From assembly GCA_022767345.1 (NCBI GenBank), contig JALEOD010000044.1, positions 1 to 64,000 of the forward strand: a stretch of DNA of 64,000 bases, read 5' to 3'. This stretch comes from Emergencia sp. Lineage in GTDB: Bacteria > Bacillota > Clostridia > Peptostreptococcales > Anaerovoracaceae. This document shows, piece after piece, positions 1 through 9,200 of the stretch (positions are counted from its first letter, which is position 1; every line of letters starts with the position of its first letter). Made by a program: the position numbers and the translations under genes. Under the pieces are notes generated by a model. The model was not told the DNA's origin, did not search any database, and worked only from the letters and a program-made list of their open reading frames with translations.

Positions 1-338
1 ATCGTCGGTCAGACGATTTGACGACCGGCCCCCGGCAGCACGGAACGGCTTACCCTTTCCACGATCCGTCATTCCCCCGGAGGCCCCTGACAGCACCTTG
101 ACAAATATGCCCGCAAGATAACGGCGGCGCATCATAGGGCATACGGACACATTCTGTCTGTGCCGAGCCGGACGGCTGGTGCGCCACGATGCTTTTTCCC
201 GCAGGGATAAGCGGAGCGACTAACACCACGCCGCAATGTGAGTGTGGCAGCTTGCGGGCGACGACGTACAGGCAGGACAATGATACTCCCTTATAGCCAT
301 AGTTCGAGCGTTAAAAGCGTCACAAGCAATGGGTAGGG
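1..338. other. Element sequence without a recognisable gene
   Basis: This GC-rich stretch lies between the window edge and the xis leader. A 76-codon minus-strand reading frame (50-280) and a plus-strand frame ending near 300 are open, but neither has a convincing start, ribosome binding site or recognisable family. It may be the tail of an upstream element gene or non-coding DNA of the element. I assign no function. Confidence 0.4.
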
Positions 339-434
339 CCGCGTGAGAACCACGCGGGGGTGAAAGTCCCGTGGAGCTGTGCCAGCAGCCGTCCGCTATG
401 CCCCTTTTCCTATAAAATCTTAGTGAAAGGGGGC
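339..434 (+). promoter_or_regulatory. Structured leader of xis with a hairpin covering the ribosome binding site
   Basis: Two hairpins are visible. CCGCGTG (339-345) pairs with CACGCGG (351-357) around a five-base loop. Closer to the gene, GCCCCTTTTC (400-409) pairs over all ten positions, with one G-T wobble, with GAAAGGGGGC (425-434). That right arm is the Shine-Dalgarno sequence of xis, seven bases before the ATG. Folding would hide the ribosome binding site, so xis translation is probably controlled by RNA structure. The pairing is seen directly; the regulatory role is inferred. Confidence 0.6.
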
Positions 435-440
435 CACATT

Positions 441-644
441 ATGAATAACAATGATGTGCCTATCTGGGAAAAATACACGCTGACCATAGAGGAAGCGTCT
501 AAATATTTTCGTATCGGGGAAAACAAACTGCGTAAGCTGGCCGAAGAAAATCAATCTGCTGGCTGGGTCATTATGAATGGCAACCGCATCCAGATCAAGC
601 GGAAGCAATTCGAGAAAATAATTGACACCCTGGACACAATCTAA
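441..644 (+). CDS. xis: Excisionase, Tn916/Tn1549 Xis family
   Basis: A 67-residue protein resembling the excisionase of Tn916-family elements. It contains the typical helix-turn-helix stretch ([19 protein letters not shown], residues about 8-26) and a basic C-terminal half. Xis binds near the element ends and steers the integrase toward excision. The frame is open further upstream, but the ATG at 441 is preferred because GAAAGGGGG lies seven bases before it and the family begins with this MNN-type N-terminus. It lies 85 bases upstream of the integrase, separated by a hairpin. Confidence 0.93.
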   Translation: MNNNDVPIWEKYTLTIEEASKYFRIGENKLRKLAEENQSAGWVIMNGNRIQIKRKQFEKIIDTLDTI

Positions 645-654
645 TAGTGAAAAA

Positions 655-702
655 GGGCCGCAGATATGCTATAATAAGTTATAAGCATATTTGCGGCTCT
701 TT
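655..702 (+). terminator. Hairpin between xis and int
   Basis: An imperfect inverted repeat, gggccgcagatatgct (655-670) with agcatatttgcggctct (684-700), is followed by a short T stretch (CTCTTT). It could act as a terminator or attenuator that lowers transcription from xis into int. The T run is short, so termination may be partial. Confidence 0.6.
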
Positions 703-729
703 CCGTCATGGAAAGGAGCATGACGAGAT

Positions 730-2043
730 ATGTCAAAGCAAGAACGAGATATAAAAAGACGGGACAGCAAAGGCCGCCTTTTGAAATCTGGAGAGAGCCA
801 GCGAGCAGACGGAAGATATGCTTACAAATATACGGACACTTTTGGAGAACCGAAGTTTGTTTACTCATGGAAGTTAGTACCCACCGACAAAATCCCTGCC
901 GGAAAGCGGCCTGATATTTCACTCCGCGAGAAGATCAAGCAGATACAGAAAGACATTGACGACGGGATAGACACCATCGGCAAGAAAATGACGGTCTGCC
1001 AGCTTTATGCCAAGTACATCCGGCAACGGGGAAATGTGAAGCGGGGAACCCAAAAAGGACGCCAGCAGTTGATGAAACTTCTATCCGAAGATAAGCTGGG
1101 GGCGGCCAGCATCGACAGTGTGAAGCTGTCCGATGCAAAAGAATGGGTCTTGCGTATGCAGGAAAAAGGCGTGGCCTACACCACGATCTGCAACAGCAAG
1201 CGTTCCCTGAAAGCCATTTTCTATATGGCAATTCAGGATGATTGCCTGCGGAAGAACCCGTTTGACTTCCAGATCAGCGAAGTAATCAGCGACGATACCG
1301 AACCAAAAGTGCCACTGACCCCAACACAGGAAAAAGAACTCCTGGACTTCATGCAGGGCGATAGCGTCTATTCCAAGTATTATGACGAGGTTGTAATCCT
1401 GCTGGAAACGGGACTTCGCATTTCCGAACTATGCGGCCTGACCCCCGCTGACCTGAACTTTGAGCAGCGATTTATCAATGTAGACCACCAGCTTCTAAGA
1501 AGTACGGAGGATGGCTACTACATCGAAACGCCCAAGACAGACAGCGGATTCCGACAGGTGCCAATGAGCGCAGCAGCGTATGAAGCGTTCCAGCGCGTGT
1601 TGAAGAACCGCAAACGAGGCAAGTCAATCCAAGTGGACGGATATAGTGATTTCCTGTTCCTGAACCGGGACGGCCTGCCGAAAGTAGCGGTAAACTATGA
1701 TGCAATGTTCAAGTGCCTTGCCAAGAAGTTTAACAAGTGCCACAAGGAGCCGTTGCCAGCAGTAATGACGCCACACACCATGCGGCACACGTTCTGCACA
1801 AGAATGGCGAATGACGGCATGAACCCCAAGGCGTTGCAGTACATCATGGGACACGCCAACATCACCATGACGCTGAACTATTACGCTCACGCCACATTCC
1901 ATTCCGCACAGGCGGAAATGGCGCGGCTGGAAGCGGCCAAGGCAGAAAAGGCCGTGGAAGCGGCGGAAACCACCGTGGAGAACACCGTGGAAGTTGCCGC
2001 CCCTGCCGTGGAGAACGCCGGGGAAACCAAGGCCGCCGCTTAG
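730..2043 (+). CDS. int: Tyrosine integrase, Tn916 Int family
   Basis: A 437-residue integrase that recombines the element ends with the chromosome. The N-terminal arm-binding domain carries the family motif GRYAYKY and FGEPKFVYSWKLV. A core-binding domain follows (about 85-180), then the catalytic domain with Arg230 (TGLRISELCG), His349-x-x-Arg352, His375 (GHANITM) and nucleophile Tyr384 or Tyr385 (LNYYAH). The ATG follows AAAGGAG by the usual distance. The protein has an alanine/glutamate/valine-rich tail of about 40 residues (AAKAEKAVEAAETT onward) that is longer than in Tn916 Int (about 405 residues); the tail is low complexity and probably dispensable. No frameshift is seen, so the enzyme should be active. 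Confidence 0.96.
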   Translation: MSKQERDIKRRDSKGRLLKSGESQRADGRYAYKYTDTFGEPKFVYSWKLVPTDKIPAGKRPDISLREKIKQIQKDIDDGIDTIGKKMTVCQLYAKYIRQRGNVKRGTQKGRQQLMKLLSEDKLGAASIDSVKLSDAKEWVLRMQEKGVAYTTICNSKRSLKAIFYMAIQDDCLRKNPFDFQISEVISDDTEPKVPLTPTQEKELLDFMQGDSVYSKYYDEVVILLETGLRISELCGLTPADLNFEQRFINVDHQLLRSTEDGYYIETPKTDSGFRQVPMSAAAYEAFQRVLKNRKRGKSIQVDGYSDFLFLNRDGLPKVAVNYDAMFKCLAKKFNKCHKEPLPAVMTPHTMRHTFCTRMANDGMNPKALQYIMGHANITMTLNYYAHATFHSAQAEMARLEAAKAEKAVEAAETTVENTVEVAAPAVENAGETKAAA

Positions 2044-2215
2044 TAGTACACGGGTATTTTACTACCGCTTCTACTACTTTTGACCGCAAAAACGTGAGGG
2101 GTTATGGAAAAATATGTGAGGTTCTTCCGATAAAAAAATACCGGGAAAGCCCGAAAATACGGGCTATACCGGCATATAAACACTTCTAAAGAGATAATCT
2201 GAAATCTATTAAATC
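2044..2215. other. Terminal region of the element
   Basis: This non-coding stretch between int and the interrupted host gene holds repeated TAGTAGTA/CTACTAC tracts at 2041-2080. It also has a nested hairpin: AGCCCG (2148-2153) with CGGGCT (2160-2165), flanked by CCGG (2141-2144) and CCGG (2169-2172). Tn916-type integrases bind direct repeats near the element ends, so some of these may be arm sites. That role is inferred. Confidence 0.4.
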
Positions 2216-2218
2216 ATT

Positions 2219-2776
2219 CTGACGAAAGTCTTAAAGGGCAGAGACGTAGAAATTATCGGACTGGATTTGAAAGACGATGTAATCCGATTCTGCAGTAAGA
2301 TTGCGGAAGATTTAGGCTACGAAGGACTGCGGTTTTTGCGCGGGGATATTGCGGACTATACCAGTGACTATGCGGATATGGTGGTGACTCTTTATGCCTG
2401 CGATACGGCAACAGATTATGCGCTGATCAATGCGGTATCCTGGAATACCAGGGTGATACTGTCGGTGCCGTGCTGCCAGCATGAGCTGTTTTCTCAGATT
2501 AAGAGCGAGGTACATCAGCCCATGCTGAAACACGGGATTTTAAAAGACCGCCTGACGGAATATCTGACAGACGGTCTGCGCGGCCTGAAGCTGGAAGCCT
2601 GCGGCTATGATGTGGCGATGATTGAGTTTACAAGCCTTGAGCACACTGCGAGAAATATTATGATAAAGGCAGTAAAGACAGGTAATGCGGGCAGCGTAAA
2701 GGCGAAGAAAGCGCAGCAGCAGTATGAGGCACTGCGTGATTTTTATCATGTAAGTCCTACGATAGATCGGCTGTGA
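2219..2776 (+). pseudogene. 3' fragment of a SAM-dependent methyltransferase gene interrupted by the element
   Basis: The frame from 2219 reads LTKVLKGRDVEIIGLDLKDD and continues for about 185 residues. It resembles the C-terminal half of clostridial class I methyltransferases of the Methyltransf_32 type, with VVTLYACDTATDYAL and the family signature VPCCQHEL. The glycine-rich SAM motif I that should precede it is missing. An in-frame stop lies at 2210-2212, exactly where element sequence begins. A TTG at 2267 could start a shorter product, but it would lack the cofactor motif, so the gene is very probably inactivated. The N-terminal half should lie beyond the other end of the element, outside the window. 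Confidence 0.8.
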
Positions 2777-2780
2777 AGCG

Positions 2781-3323
2781 TCAGGCTTCAACAAAAGGAA
2801 CCCCTAAAATATCGGCGACGGAAAGAGCGAAGTTGCGCCCAATGGCGTTGATATTGTTTTTAATCCAGTTGGCGTCATCGACATTATCATGGTAGGCGAC
2901 TTCCACAAGGACGGCAGGCGCTTTTGTGCGGCGAAGTTCCGCCAGCGTGGTAGTAGGCACCGCCGTTACAAGTGATGGATCCGGGTAGATCTGCTTCAGA
3001 TTGTTTGCGGTGATTTCAGCGGCGCTTTTTCCGGCAGCAGAGTCTCTGTAATAGTATACGTCGGGGCCTTTGATGGCGCCGGAAAGATTAGGTGGTGCAG
3101 CGTTGGAATGAATGGCAAAATGCAGATCGTAATTTCCGGCATTGGAATCAGCGATGGAGTTGCTTACCGTGCCGCCGGGGTTGTTTCTGGAAAAGGTGAT
3201 GCCGCTTGCTCTGAGATATGGAATCATGGCATCGGTAATCAGATTGGCGTAATATTCCTCAGTACCGCCGTTTACAAAGAGATTGTACTCCTGGGTCGAG
3301 GGGCTTAAAAAAACACTAGGCAT
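2781..3323 (-). CDS. N-acetylmuramoyl-L-alanine amidase (Amidase_3 type)
   Basis: A 180-residue single-domain protein that should cleave the amide bond between MurNAc and L-Ala in peptidoglycan. Visible are the HSN motif (AIHSNAA, about residue 70) and the catalytic-glutamate segment VLVEVAYHDN. The position of the usual first zinc histidine reads SPSTQEYN, with Gln in place of His; I recall this in a clostridial subgroup of the family. There is no signal peptide, unlike most secreted amidases and like the mother-cell lysis enzyme CwlC of Bacillus. AGGAGG precedes the ATG. A sigma-K-like promoter just upstream supports late mother-cell expression. Confidence 0.85.
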   Translation of the reverse strand: MPSVFLSPSTQEYNLFVNGGTEEYYANLITDAMIPYLRASGITFSRNNPGGTVSNSIADSNAGNYDLHFAIHSNAAPPNLSGAIKGPDVYYYRDSAAGKSAAEITANNLKQIYPDPSLVTAVPTTTLAELRRTKAPAVLVEVAYHDNVDDANWIKNNINAIGRNFALSVADILGVPFVEA

Positions 3324-3352
3324 AAGTAGTCCTCCTAAATTTAGTCATACGT

Positions 3353-3380
3353 TATAGTATGCAGAAAGACGCTGGAAGGT
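3353..3380 (-). promoter_or_regulatory. Sigma-K-like promoter of the amidase
   Basis: On the minus strand the sequence reads AC, exactly 17 bases, then CATACTATA. This matches the Bacillus sigma-K consensus AC-N17-CATAnnnTA. The -10 lies 30 bases before the amidase start codon. The -35 element is only two bases, so a chance match is possible, but Amidase_3 enzymes under sigma-K control are known (CwlC, CwlH). Confidence 0.5.
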
Positions 3381-3462
3381 GAACTGTAGTTGTATACACA
3401 AAAAATACGATTAAATATTATAAAACTTTAACAAAAAAATACAAATAATCGTGTATAAACTA

Positions 3463-3491
3463 TTGAACAAGATTCGTTAACGTGGTAAAAT
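3463..3491 (+). promoter_or_regulatory. Sigma-A promoter of typA
   Basis: TTGAAC (3463-3468), a 17-base spacer and TAAAAT (3486-3491) lie about 40 bases before the typA start. The surrounding DNA is AT-rich, as usual for a housekeeping promoter. Confidence 0.65.
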
Positions 3492-3530
3492 TAAAAAGTA
3501 TTTTTTTTCAAAATTAAAGAAGGTAATGAA

Positions 3531-5402
3531 ATGACAGATAAACAAAAGATAATTAATATAGCAGTTATCGCTCACGTCGATGCGGGAAAATCCACACTGG
3601 TGGATGCATTCCTCAATCAGAGCGGCGTATTTCGGGCAAACGAAGAAGTAGCTGACTGTGTTATGGATAGTGATGACATCGAGAGGGAAAGAGGCATTAC
3701 CATTTATTCCAAGAACTGTTCTGTGATGCACGGCGATGTAAAGATTAATATCGTAGATACACCGGGCCATGCGGACTTTTCTTCTGAAGTAGAACGTATT
3801 ATGAAGACAGTGGATACGGTGATTCTGCTGGTGGACTCCAGTGAAGGACCGATGCCGCAGACCAGATTTGTACTCAGCAAATCCTTGGAACAGGGGCTGA
3901 ATCCGATTCTGTTTATCAATAAAATTGATAAGAAAGACGCGAGAATTGACGAGGTCGTAGACGAAGTTTACGAGCTTTTTATGGACTTAAATGCAAATGA
4001 CAGGCAGCTGGATTTTCCGATTCTTTACGGCATTGCGAGACAGGGTATCGCTGTTCGCGATCCGAAGGAGGCAGAAGGGCTTTCTGTGGAGCAGGGTGAG
4101 GTGAAGATGAAGCATACGCCGGCAGGCTTTGCAGGTCTTGATATTACGCCGCTCTTTGACACCATCATCGAGCACTGCGAGCCTTATGCTGATTTGCGGG
4201 AAGAACCGCTGCAGCTGCAGGTATCCACATTGGCTTACGATGACTATATCGGCAGACTGGGTATCGGCAGAATCACGAGAGGTGTTTTGAAAGAAGGCCA
4301 GACTGTAGCCGTTGCAAAAGAAGACGGCCAGATTGTGCAGAGAAAGATCAATCAGGTCTTTGTCTACAGAGGACTGAAGAGAGTGGCAGTACCACAGGCG
4401 GAGTGCGGTGATATTGTCGTCATTTCCGGTATTGCGGATATTTCTATTGGTGAGACTATCTGCGATACGGCAAATCCTGAGCCCATGGAGATGATTCACA
4501 TCGAAGAGCCGACCCTTTCCATGAATTTCATGGTAAATAAGTCGCCTTTCGCTGGAAAAGTCGGGAAATTTGTCACATCAAGACACATCAGAGAAAGACT
4601 GAATAAAGAGCTGGAAGTCAATGTAGGGCTGATGGTGGAGGACACAGATTCCACTGACAGTTTCAAAGTATCGGGCAGAGGAGAACTGCACCTTTCTATT
4701 CTTATTGAGAATATGAGAAGAGAGGGATATGAACTGGCGGTTTCCAAGCCGGAAGTAATTTATAGAAAAGATGAGCAGGGGAAAAAACTGGAGCCTATTG
4801 AAGAAGTGGTGCTCAGTGTACCCGATGAATATACTGGAACAGTAATTTCCAAGCTGAACCTTCGTAAGGGAATTATGGTGCAGATGACCGGCGAAAACGG
4901 CTATTCCAAGTTGGAATATCACGTGCCGACCAGAGGACTTTTAGGCTACCGTTCTGAATTTATCAACGACACCCACGGCGAGGGAACCATGGAACGCAGA
5001 TTCCTGACCTTTGAGCCGTATAAAGGCGATATTGCAGGAAGAACCAACGGTGTTGCCATCGCCATTGAAGAGGGCGTATGCACGCCTTATGCACTGTTTA
5101 ACATCAGTGAGCGTGTGCAGATGTTTGTGGATCCGGGAACCAGAGTTTACGAGGGCATGATTGTAGGCATGAACTCCCGAAGCGATGACATGGAGGTCAA
5201 CCCTTGCAAGGCGAAGAAAGCGACCAATATGCGCGCAGCTGGAAATGACGACGCAGTGAAGCTTTCCCCGCCGAGAACGTTCACTTTAGAAGAAGCGCTG
5301 GAATTTATCGCTGACGATGAACTGGTGGAAATCACACCGGAAGATATCAGACTGCGCAAAAAGCTGCTTCGAGAGATTGAGAGAAGAAGATCAGGGAGAT
5401 AA
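3531..5402 (+). CDS. typA: Ribosome-associated GTPase TypA/BipA
   Basis: A 623-residue translational GTPase of the elongation-factor family that binds 70S ribosomes and helps subunit assembly and stress adaptation. The GTPase motifs are in order: AHVDAGKST (14-22), RGIT, DTPGHAD and NKIDKKD. They are followed by an EF-G-like domain II, domains III and V, and the TypA-specific C-terminal domain (GLLGYRSEF; NPCKAKKATNMRAAG). Length matches the family (about 610). The ATG at 3531 follows GAAGG. The mscS-like gene begins three bases after its stop, so the two are probably cotranscribed. Confidence 0.97.
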   Translation: MTDKQKIINIAVIAHVDAGKSTLVDAFLNQSGVFRANEEVADCVMDSDDIERERGITIYSKNCSVMHGDVKINIVDTPGHADFSSEVERIMKTVDTVILLVDSSEGPMPQTRFVLSKSLEQGLNPILFINKIDKKDARIDEVVDEVYELFMDLNANDRQLDFPILYGIARQGIAVRDPKEAEGLSVEQGEVKMKHTPAGFAGLDITPLFDTIIEHCEPYADLREEPLQLQVSTLAYDDYIGRLGIGRITRGVLKEGQTVAVAKEDGQIVQRKINQVFVYRGLKRVAVPQAECGDIVVISGIADISIGETICDTANPEPMEMIHIEEPTLSMNFMVNKSPFAGKVGKFVTSRHIRERLNKELEVNVGLMVEDTDSTDSFKVSGRGELHLSILIENMRREGYELAVSKPEVIYRKDEQGKKLEPIEEVVLSVPDEYTGTVISKLNLRKGIMVQMTGENGYSKLEYHVPTRGLLGYRSEFINDTHGEGTMERRFLTFEPYKGDIAGRTNGVAIAIEEGVCTPYALFNISERVQMFVDPGTRVYEGMIVGMNSRSDDMEVNPCKAKKATNMRAAGNDDAVKLSPPRTFTLEEALEFIADDELVEITPEDIRLRKKLLREIERRRSGR

Positions 5403-5405
5403 TTT

Positions 5406-6185
5406 ATGTCTCAAAAAAATATAGAACTTTTAATTGATTTTGGTACGGCGCTGGCTGTTGTTCTTTTCGGCTGGATTGCCATCCGAGTGATTCTCAGAAT
5501 TGAGAGAAAGGCGCTGGAGCGCTCACATCTGGACGAAGCACTGTATCTGTTTATTTTAAAATCCAGTCGGATTATCCTGTGGATTGTGCTGATTGTATCA
5601 GTGCTGCCGATGATTGGGGTCAGTCCGGCATCTCTGGTTGCGGTTCTTGGCGCGGGAGGCGCCGCCATTGCGCTGGCGCTGAAAGACAGTTTGGGCAATG
5701 TAGCAGGCGGTATTATTATCCTGATGAATAAGCCTTTTAACAGAGGCGATACCATCGAGGTAGGCGATACCATTGGCGTGGTAGACGCCATCGACCTTTT
5801 GACGACCAGGCTGCATACCTTTGATAATAAAGTGGTGACCATTCCCAACGGCACCATTACTACATCAGTTTTAACAAATTATTCCAGAGAAACCATGCGG
5901 CGTGTGGACTGTACCTTCGGCATCAGCTATCAGGCGGATATCGGCAAGGCAAAGGAAATTTTGTTTTCCATTGCGGAAAATTGTCCCAAAGCATACAAAG
6001 AGCCGGAGTTTGTCATAGGCGTAGCTTCCCACGGAGACAACGCAATTTTGATGGATCTGAAAGTTTGGTGTTCCACAGAGGACTATTTTGATGTAAAATA
6101 CTACTTAGAGGAACAAGTGAAAATCGCTTTTGACCAGGCGGGTATAGAAATTCCATATCCGCAGGTTGATGTTCATATTATTTAA
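5406..6185 (+). CDS. Small-conductance mechanosensitive channel, MscS family
   Basis: A 259-residue membrane protein that should open under membrane tension and release solutes on osmotic downshock. Three hydrophobic segments are visible (about 10-30, 50-75 and 78-100). The third carries the glycine/alanine-rich pore helix (VLGAGGAAIALALKDSLGNV). The MscS beta domain follows (NRGDTIEVGDTIGVV; VTIPNGTI), then the alpha/beta C-terminal domain. Length is close to E. coli MscS (286). It sits three bases after typA. No terminator is seen before pyruvate carboxylase, so readthrough is possible. Confidence 0.93.
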   Translation: MSQKNIELLIDFGTALAVVLFGWIAIRVILRIERKALERSHLDEALYLFILKSSRIILWIVLIVSVLPMIGVSPASLVAVLGAGGAAIALALKDSLGNVAGGIIILMNKPFNRGDTIEVGDTIGVVDAIDLLTTRLHTFDNKVVTIPNGTITTSVLTNYSRETMRRVDCTFGISYQADIGKAKEILFSIAENCPKAYKEPEFVIGVASHGDNAILMDLKVWCSTEDYFDVKYYLEEQVKIAFDQAGIEIPYPQVDVHII

Positions 6186-6272
6186 TTGTTTTTTAATTTT
6201 AATTTTTTTATACCTTCCCGGTATGCGGCACGGGACCTGTGTGCAGGGAGGGAGAGAGAATGGGAGAGAAAA

Positions 6273-9200
6273 ATGAAAGAAATTAAAAAATTCAAGAGAG
6301 TCTTGGTCGCCAACAGAGGCGAAATTGCAATCAGAATTTTCCGTGCTTGTAATGAGCTTGGAATCAGAACCGTTGCAGTTTACTCAGAAGAAGACAAGAA
6401 TTCGCTGTTCAGAACGAAGGCGGACGAATCCTACCAGATCGGCAAAGGCAAAGCGCCGGTTGCTGCTTACCTTGCTATCGAGGAAATCATTGAACTTGCC
6501 AAGGCAAAGGGTGTTGACGCAATTCACCCAGGCTATGGATTCCTTTCTGAAAATCAGGAGTTCGCTGCGGCATGTGAGAACGCCGGCATTGAATTTATCG
6601 GACCGACTGACAAGATGATGGGCAGTCTGGGCGACAAGATTCAGTCCAAACTGGTTGCCATGAAAGTAGGCGTTCCTACAATTCCGGGCGTGGAAAAGGC
6701 AATCGAAACAGAACAAGAAGCTGTTGATTTTGCACAGAAGTGCGGCTATCCGATTATGCTGAAAGCTGCTGCAGGCGGCGGCGGACGCGGCATGCGTATC
6801 GTCAGAAACGAGCAGGATTTGCTGCCGGAGTACAGAAGTGCAAAGAGCGAAGCAAAGAAGGCTTTCGGTATTGACGACATCTTTATCGAAAAATACTTAG
6901 AAAGTCCAAAACACATCGAAGTACAGATTTTGGGCGATAAATACGGCAACGTGGTACATCTCTGCGAAAGAGACTGCTCTATTCAGAGAAGACACCAGAA
7001 GGTTATTGAATTTACACCGGCCCTGTGCCTGACTGAAGAAAAGAGAAAGGCAATCTGTGAGGACGCGCTGAAAATCGCAAGAGCTGTAAATTACAGAAGT
7101 GCAGGTACTGTAGAGTTCCTTCTCGACAAACACGGCAATCACTATTTCATCGAGATGAATCCGAGAATTCAGGTAGAACACACTGTAACCGAAATGGTAA
7201 CAGGTCTTGATATCGTGCAGTCTCAGATTCTCATCGCCGAGGGTTATCCGCTGGATTCCGATGAAGTTGGCATCAAGAGCCAGAAAGACATCCAGATGAG
7301 AGGAAATGCAATCCAGTGCAGAATCACCACAGAAGACCCTGCAAATGGTTTTGCGCCTGATACCGGTACAATCGAACTTTACAGAAGTGCTTCCGGTTAC
7401 GGTATCCGTCTGGACGGCGGCAATGGCTTTACAGGTTCCGTAGTATCTCCGTACTACGACAGCTTGCTGGTAAAAATCACCGCATATTCCAACACCTTTG
7501 AGGGTGCAACCAGAAAAGCCATCAGAGCCCTGCGTGAAACTCAGATTAAAGGCGTTAAGACCAATATCGGATTCCTGCTCAACGTATTGAATCATCCTAC
7601 ATTTAAGGCGGGCGACTGTGATACTGGCTTTATTGGGGCAAACCCTGAACTGCTCAACATCAGAAAAGCAGACGACAAAGAGCTGAAAGTTTTGAACTTT
7701 ATCGGAAATAAAGTGGTCAATGAGACAAAGGGCGTGAAGCCGCAGTTTGACGTACCGGTATTCCCGAAGATTCCGATGACAGAAATCAATACCCTGAAGG
7801 GTACCAAGCAGCTCCTCGATATGGAAGGACCGGAAGCCGTTGTAAAATGGACCAAAGAGCAGAAGAAACTGCTGATTACTGATACCACCATGAGAGACGC
7901 GCAGCAGTCCCTGATGGCAACCAGAGTTAGAACTGTAGACATGGAAAAGATTGCACCGGCAATGGCCCTTTACGGCAAAGACCTGTTCTCCGTTGAAATG
8001 TGGGGCGGCGCAACCTTTGACACATCGTTCAGATTCCTCAAGGAATCCCCATGGGAAAGACTGGAAACCCTGCGCGCAAAGATTCCAAATGTGATGTTTC
8101 AGATGCTGATCCGCGGCGCTAACGCAGTAGGCTACAAGAACTACCCGGACAATGTCATCAGAGAATTTGTGAAGCAGTCTGCGGCTGCCGGCATCGACGT
8201 ATTCCGTATCTTTGACTCCCTCAACTGGATTCAGGGTATGGAAGTGGCACTGGATGAAACTCTGAATCAGGGCAAGATTGCAGAAGCGTGCCTGTGCTAC
8301 ACCGGAGATATTCTGGACGATACCAGAACCAAATACAATCTGGATTACTATATCAGAATGGCAAAAGAGTTGGAAAAGAGAGGCTCTCACATTCTGGGCA
8401 TCAAGGATATGTCAGGTCTCTTGAAGCCGATGGCAGCTTACAAGCTGATCAAAGCGCTGAAAGAAGAAGTGGATATGCCGATTCATCTGCACACCCACGA
8501 TACCAGCGGAAACGGCGTAGCCACAATCCTGATGGCAGCCCAGGCCGGTGTAGATGTAGTAGACGCAGCTTTCAACAGTATGTCCGGACTGACTTCTCAG
8601 CCGGCGCTGAACTCTGTCGTTGCTGCCGTTGAAAACAGTGACAGAGATACAGGTATTGACCTTGACGGCATTCAGAAGATTTCCGAATACTGGAGAGACG
8701 TCAGACCGGTTTACAAGAACTTTGAGTCCGACATGGCGACTTCCACTGCGGAAATTTACAAGTATGAAATCCCTGGCGGTCAGTATTCCAACCTGAAACC
8801 GCAGGTAGAATCCTTCGGTCTTGGACATAAGTTCCAGGAAGTAAAGGATATGTATAAGACTGTAAACCAGATGCTGGGCGATATCATCAAGGTAACGCCG
8901 TCCTCCAAAGTAGTAGGCGACCTTGCAATCTTTATGGTGCAGAACGATATTACACCGGAGAACATCGTTGAAAAGGGCAAGGACATCGACTTCCCTGATT
9001 CCACCGTATCCTACTTTGAAGGTATGATGGGTCAGCCGGAAGGCGGCTTCCCGGAAGATATTCAGAAGGTTGTGCTCAAGGGAAAAGAGCCGATTACCTG
9101 CAGACCGGGAGAACTGCTGCCGCCGGAAGACTTTGACGCAATCAAAGCACACCTGAAAGAGGAACTGGACATTGACGCTACACCGCAGGATGTTATCAGC

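Larger units (their letters stand above)
1..2215 (+). mobile_element. Right end of a Tn916/Tn1549-type integrative conjugative element (partial)
   Basis: The segment carries an excisionase followed by a tyrosine integrase closely resembling those of the Tn916/Tn1549 family, in the standard order at one end of such elements. Its base composition is more GC-rich than the following chromosome. The element runs out of the window to the left, so conjugation and cargo genes are not visible. The right junction is placed at about 2205-2220, because the reading frame of a host methyltransferase resumes at about 2219 directly after an in-frame stop at 2210-2212. The exact terminus and any coupling sequence cannot be fixed without the other junction or an empty site. 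Confidence 0.85.

Noticed and set aside
50..280. A 76-codon minus-strand open frame in the element
   Set aside because: No ribosome binding site, no recognisable domain and GC-rich composition that favours chance open frames.
6897..8390. A 497-codon open frame on the minus strand
   Set aside because: It lies wholly antisense to pyruvate carboxylase, whose domains are unambiguous on the plus strand. The predicted protein has no family features, so it is a shadow of the codon pattern.
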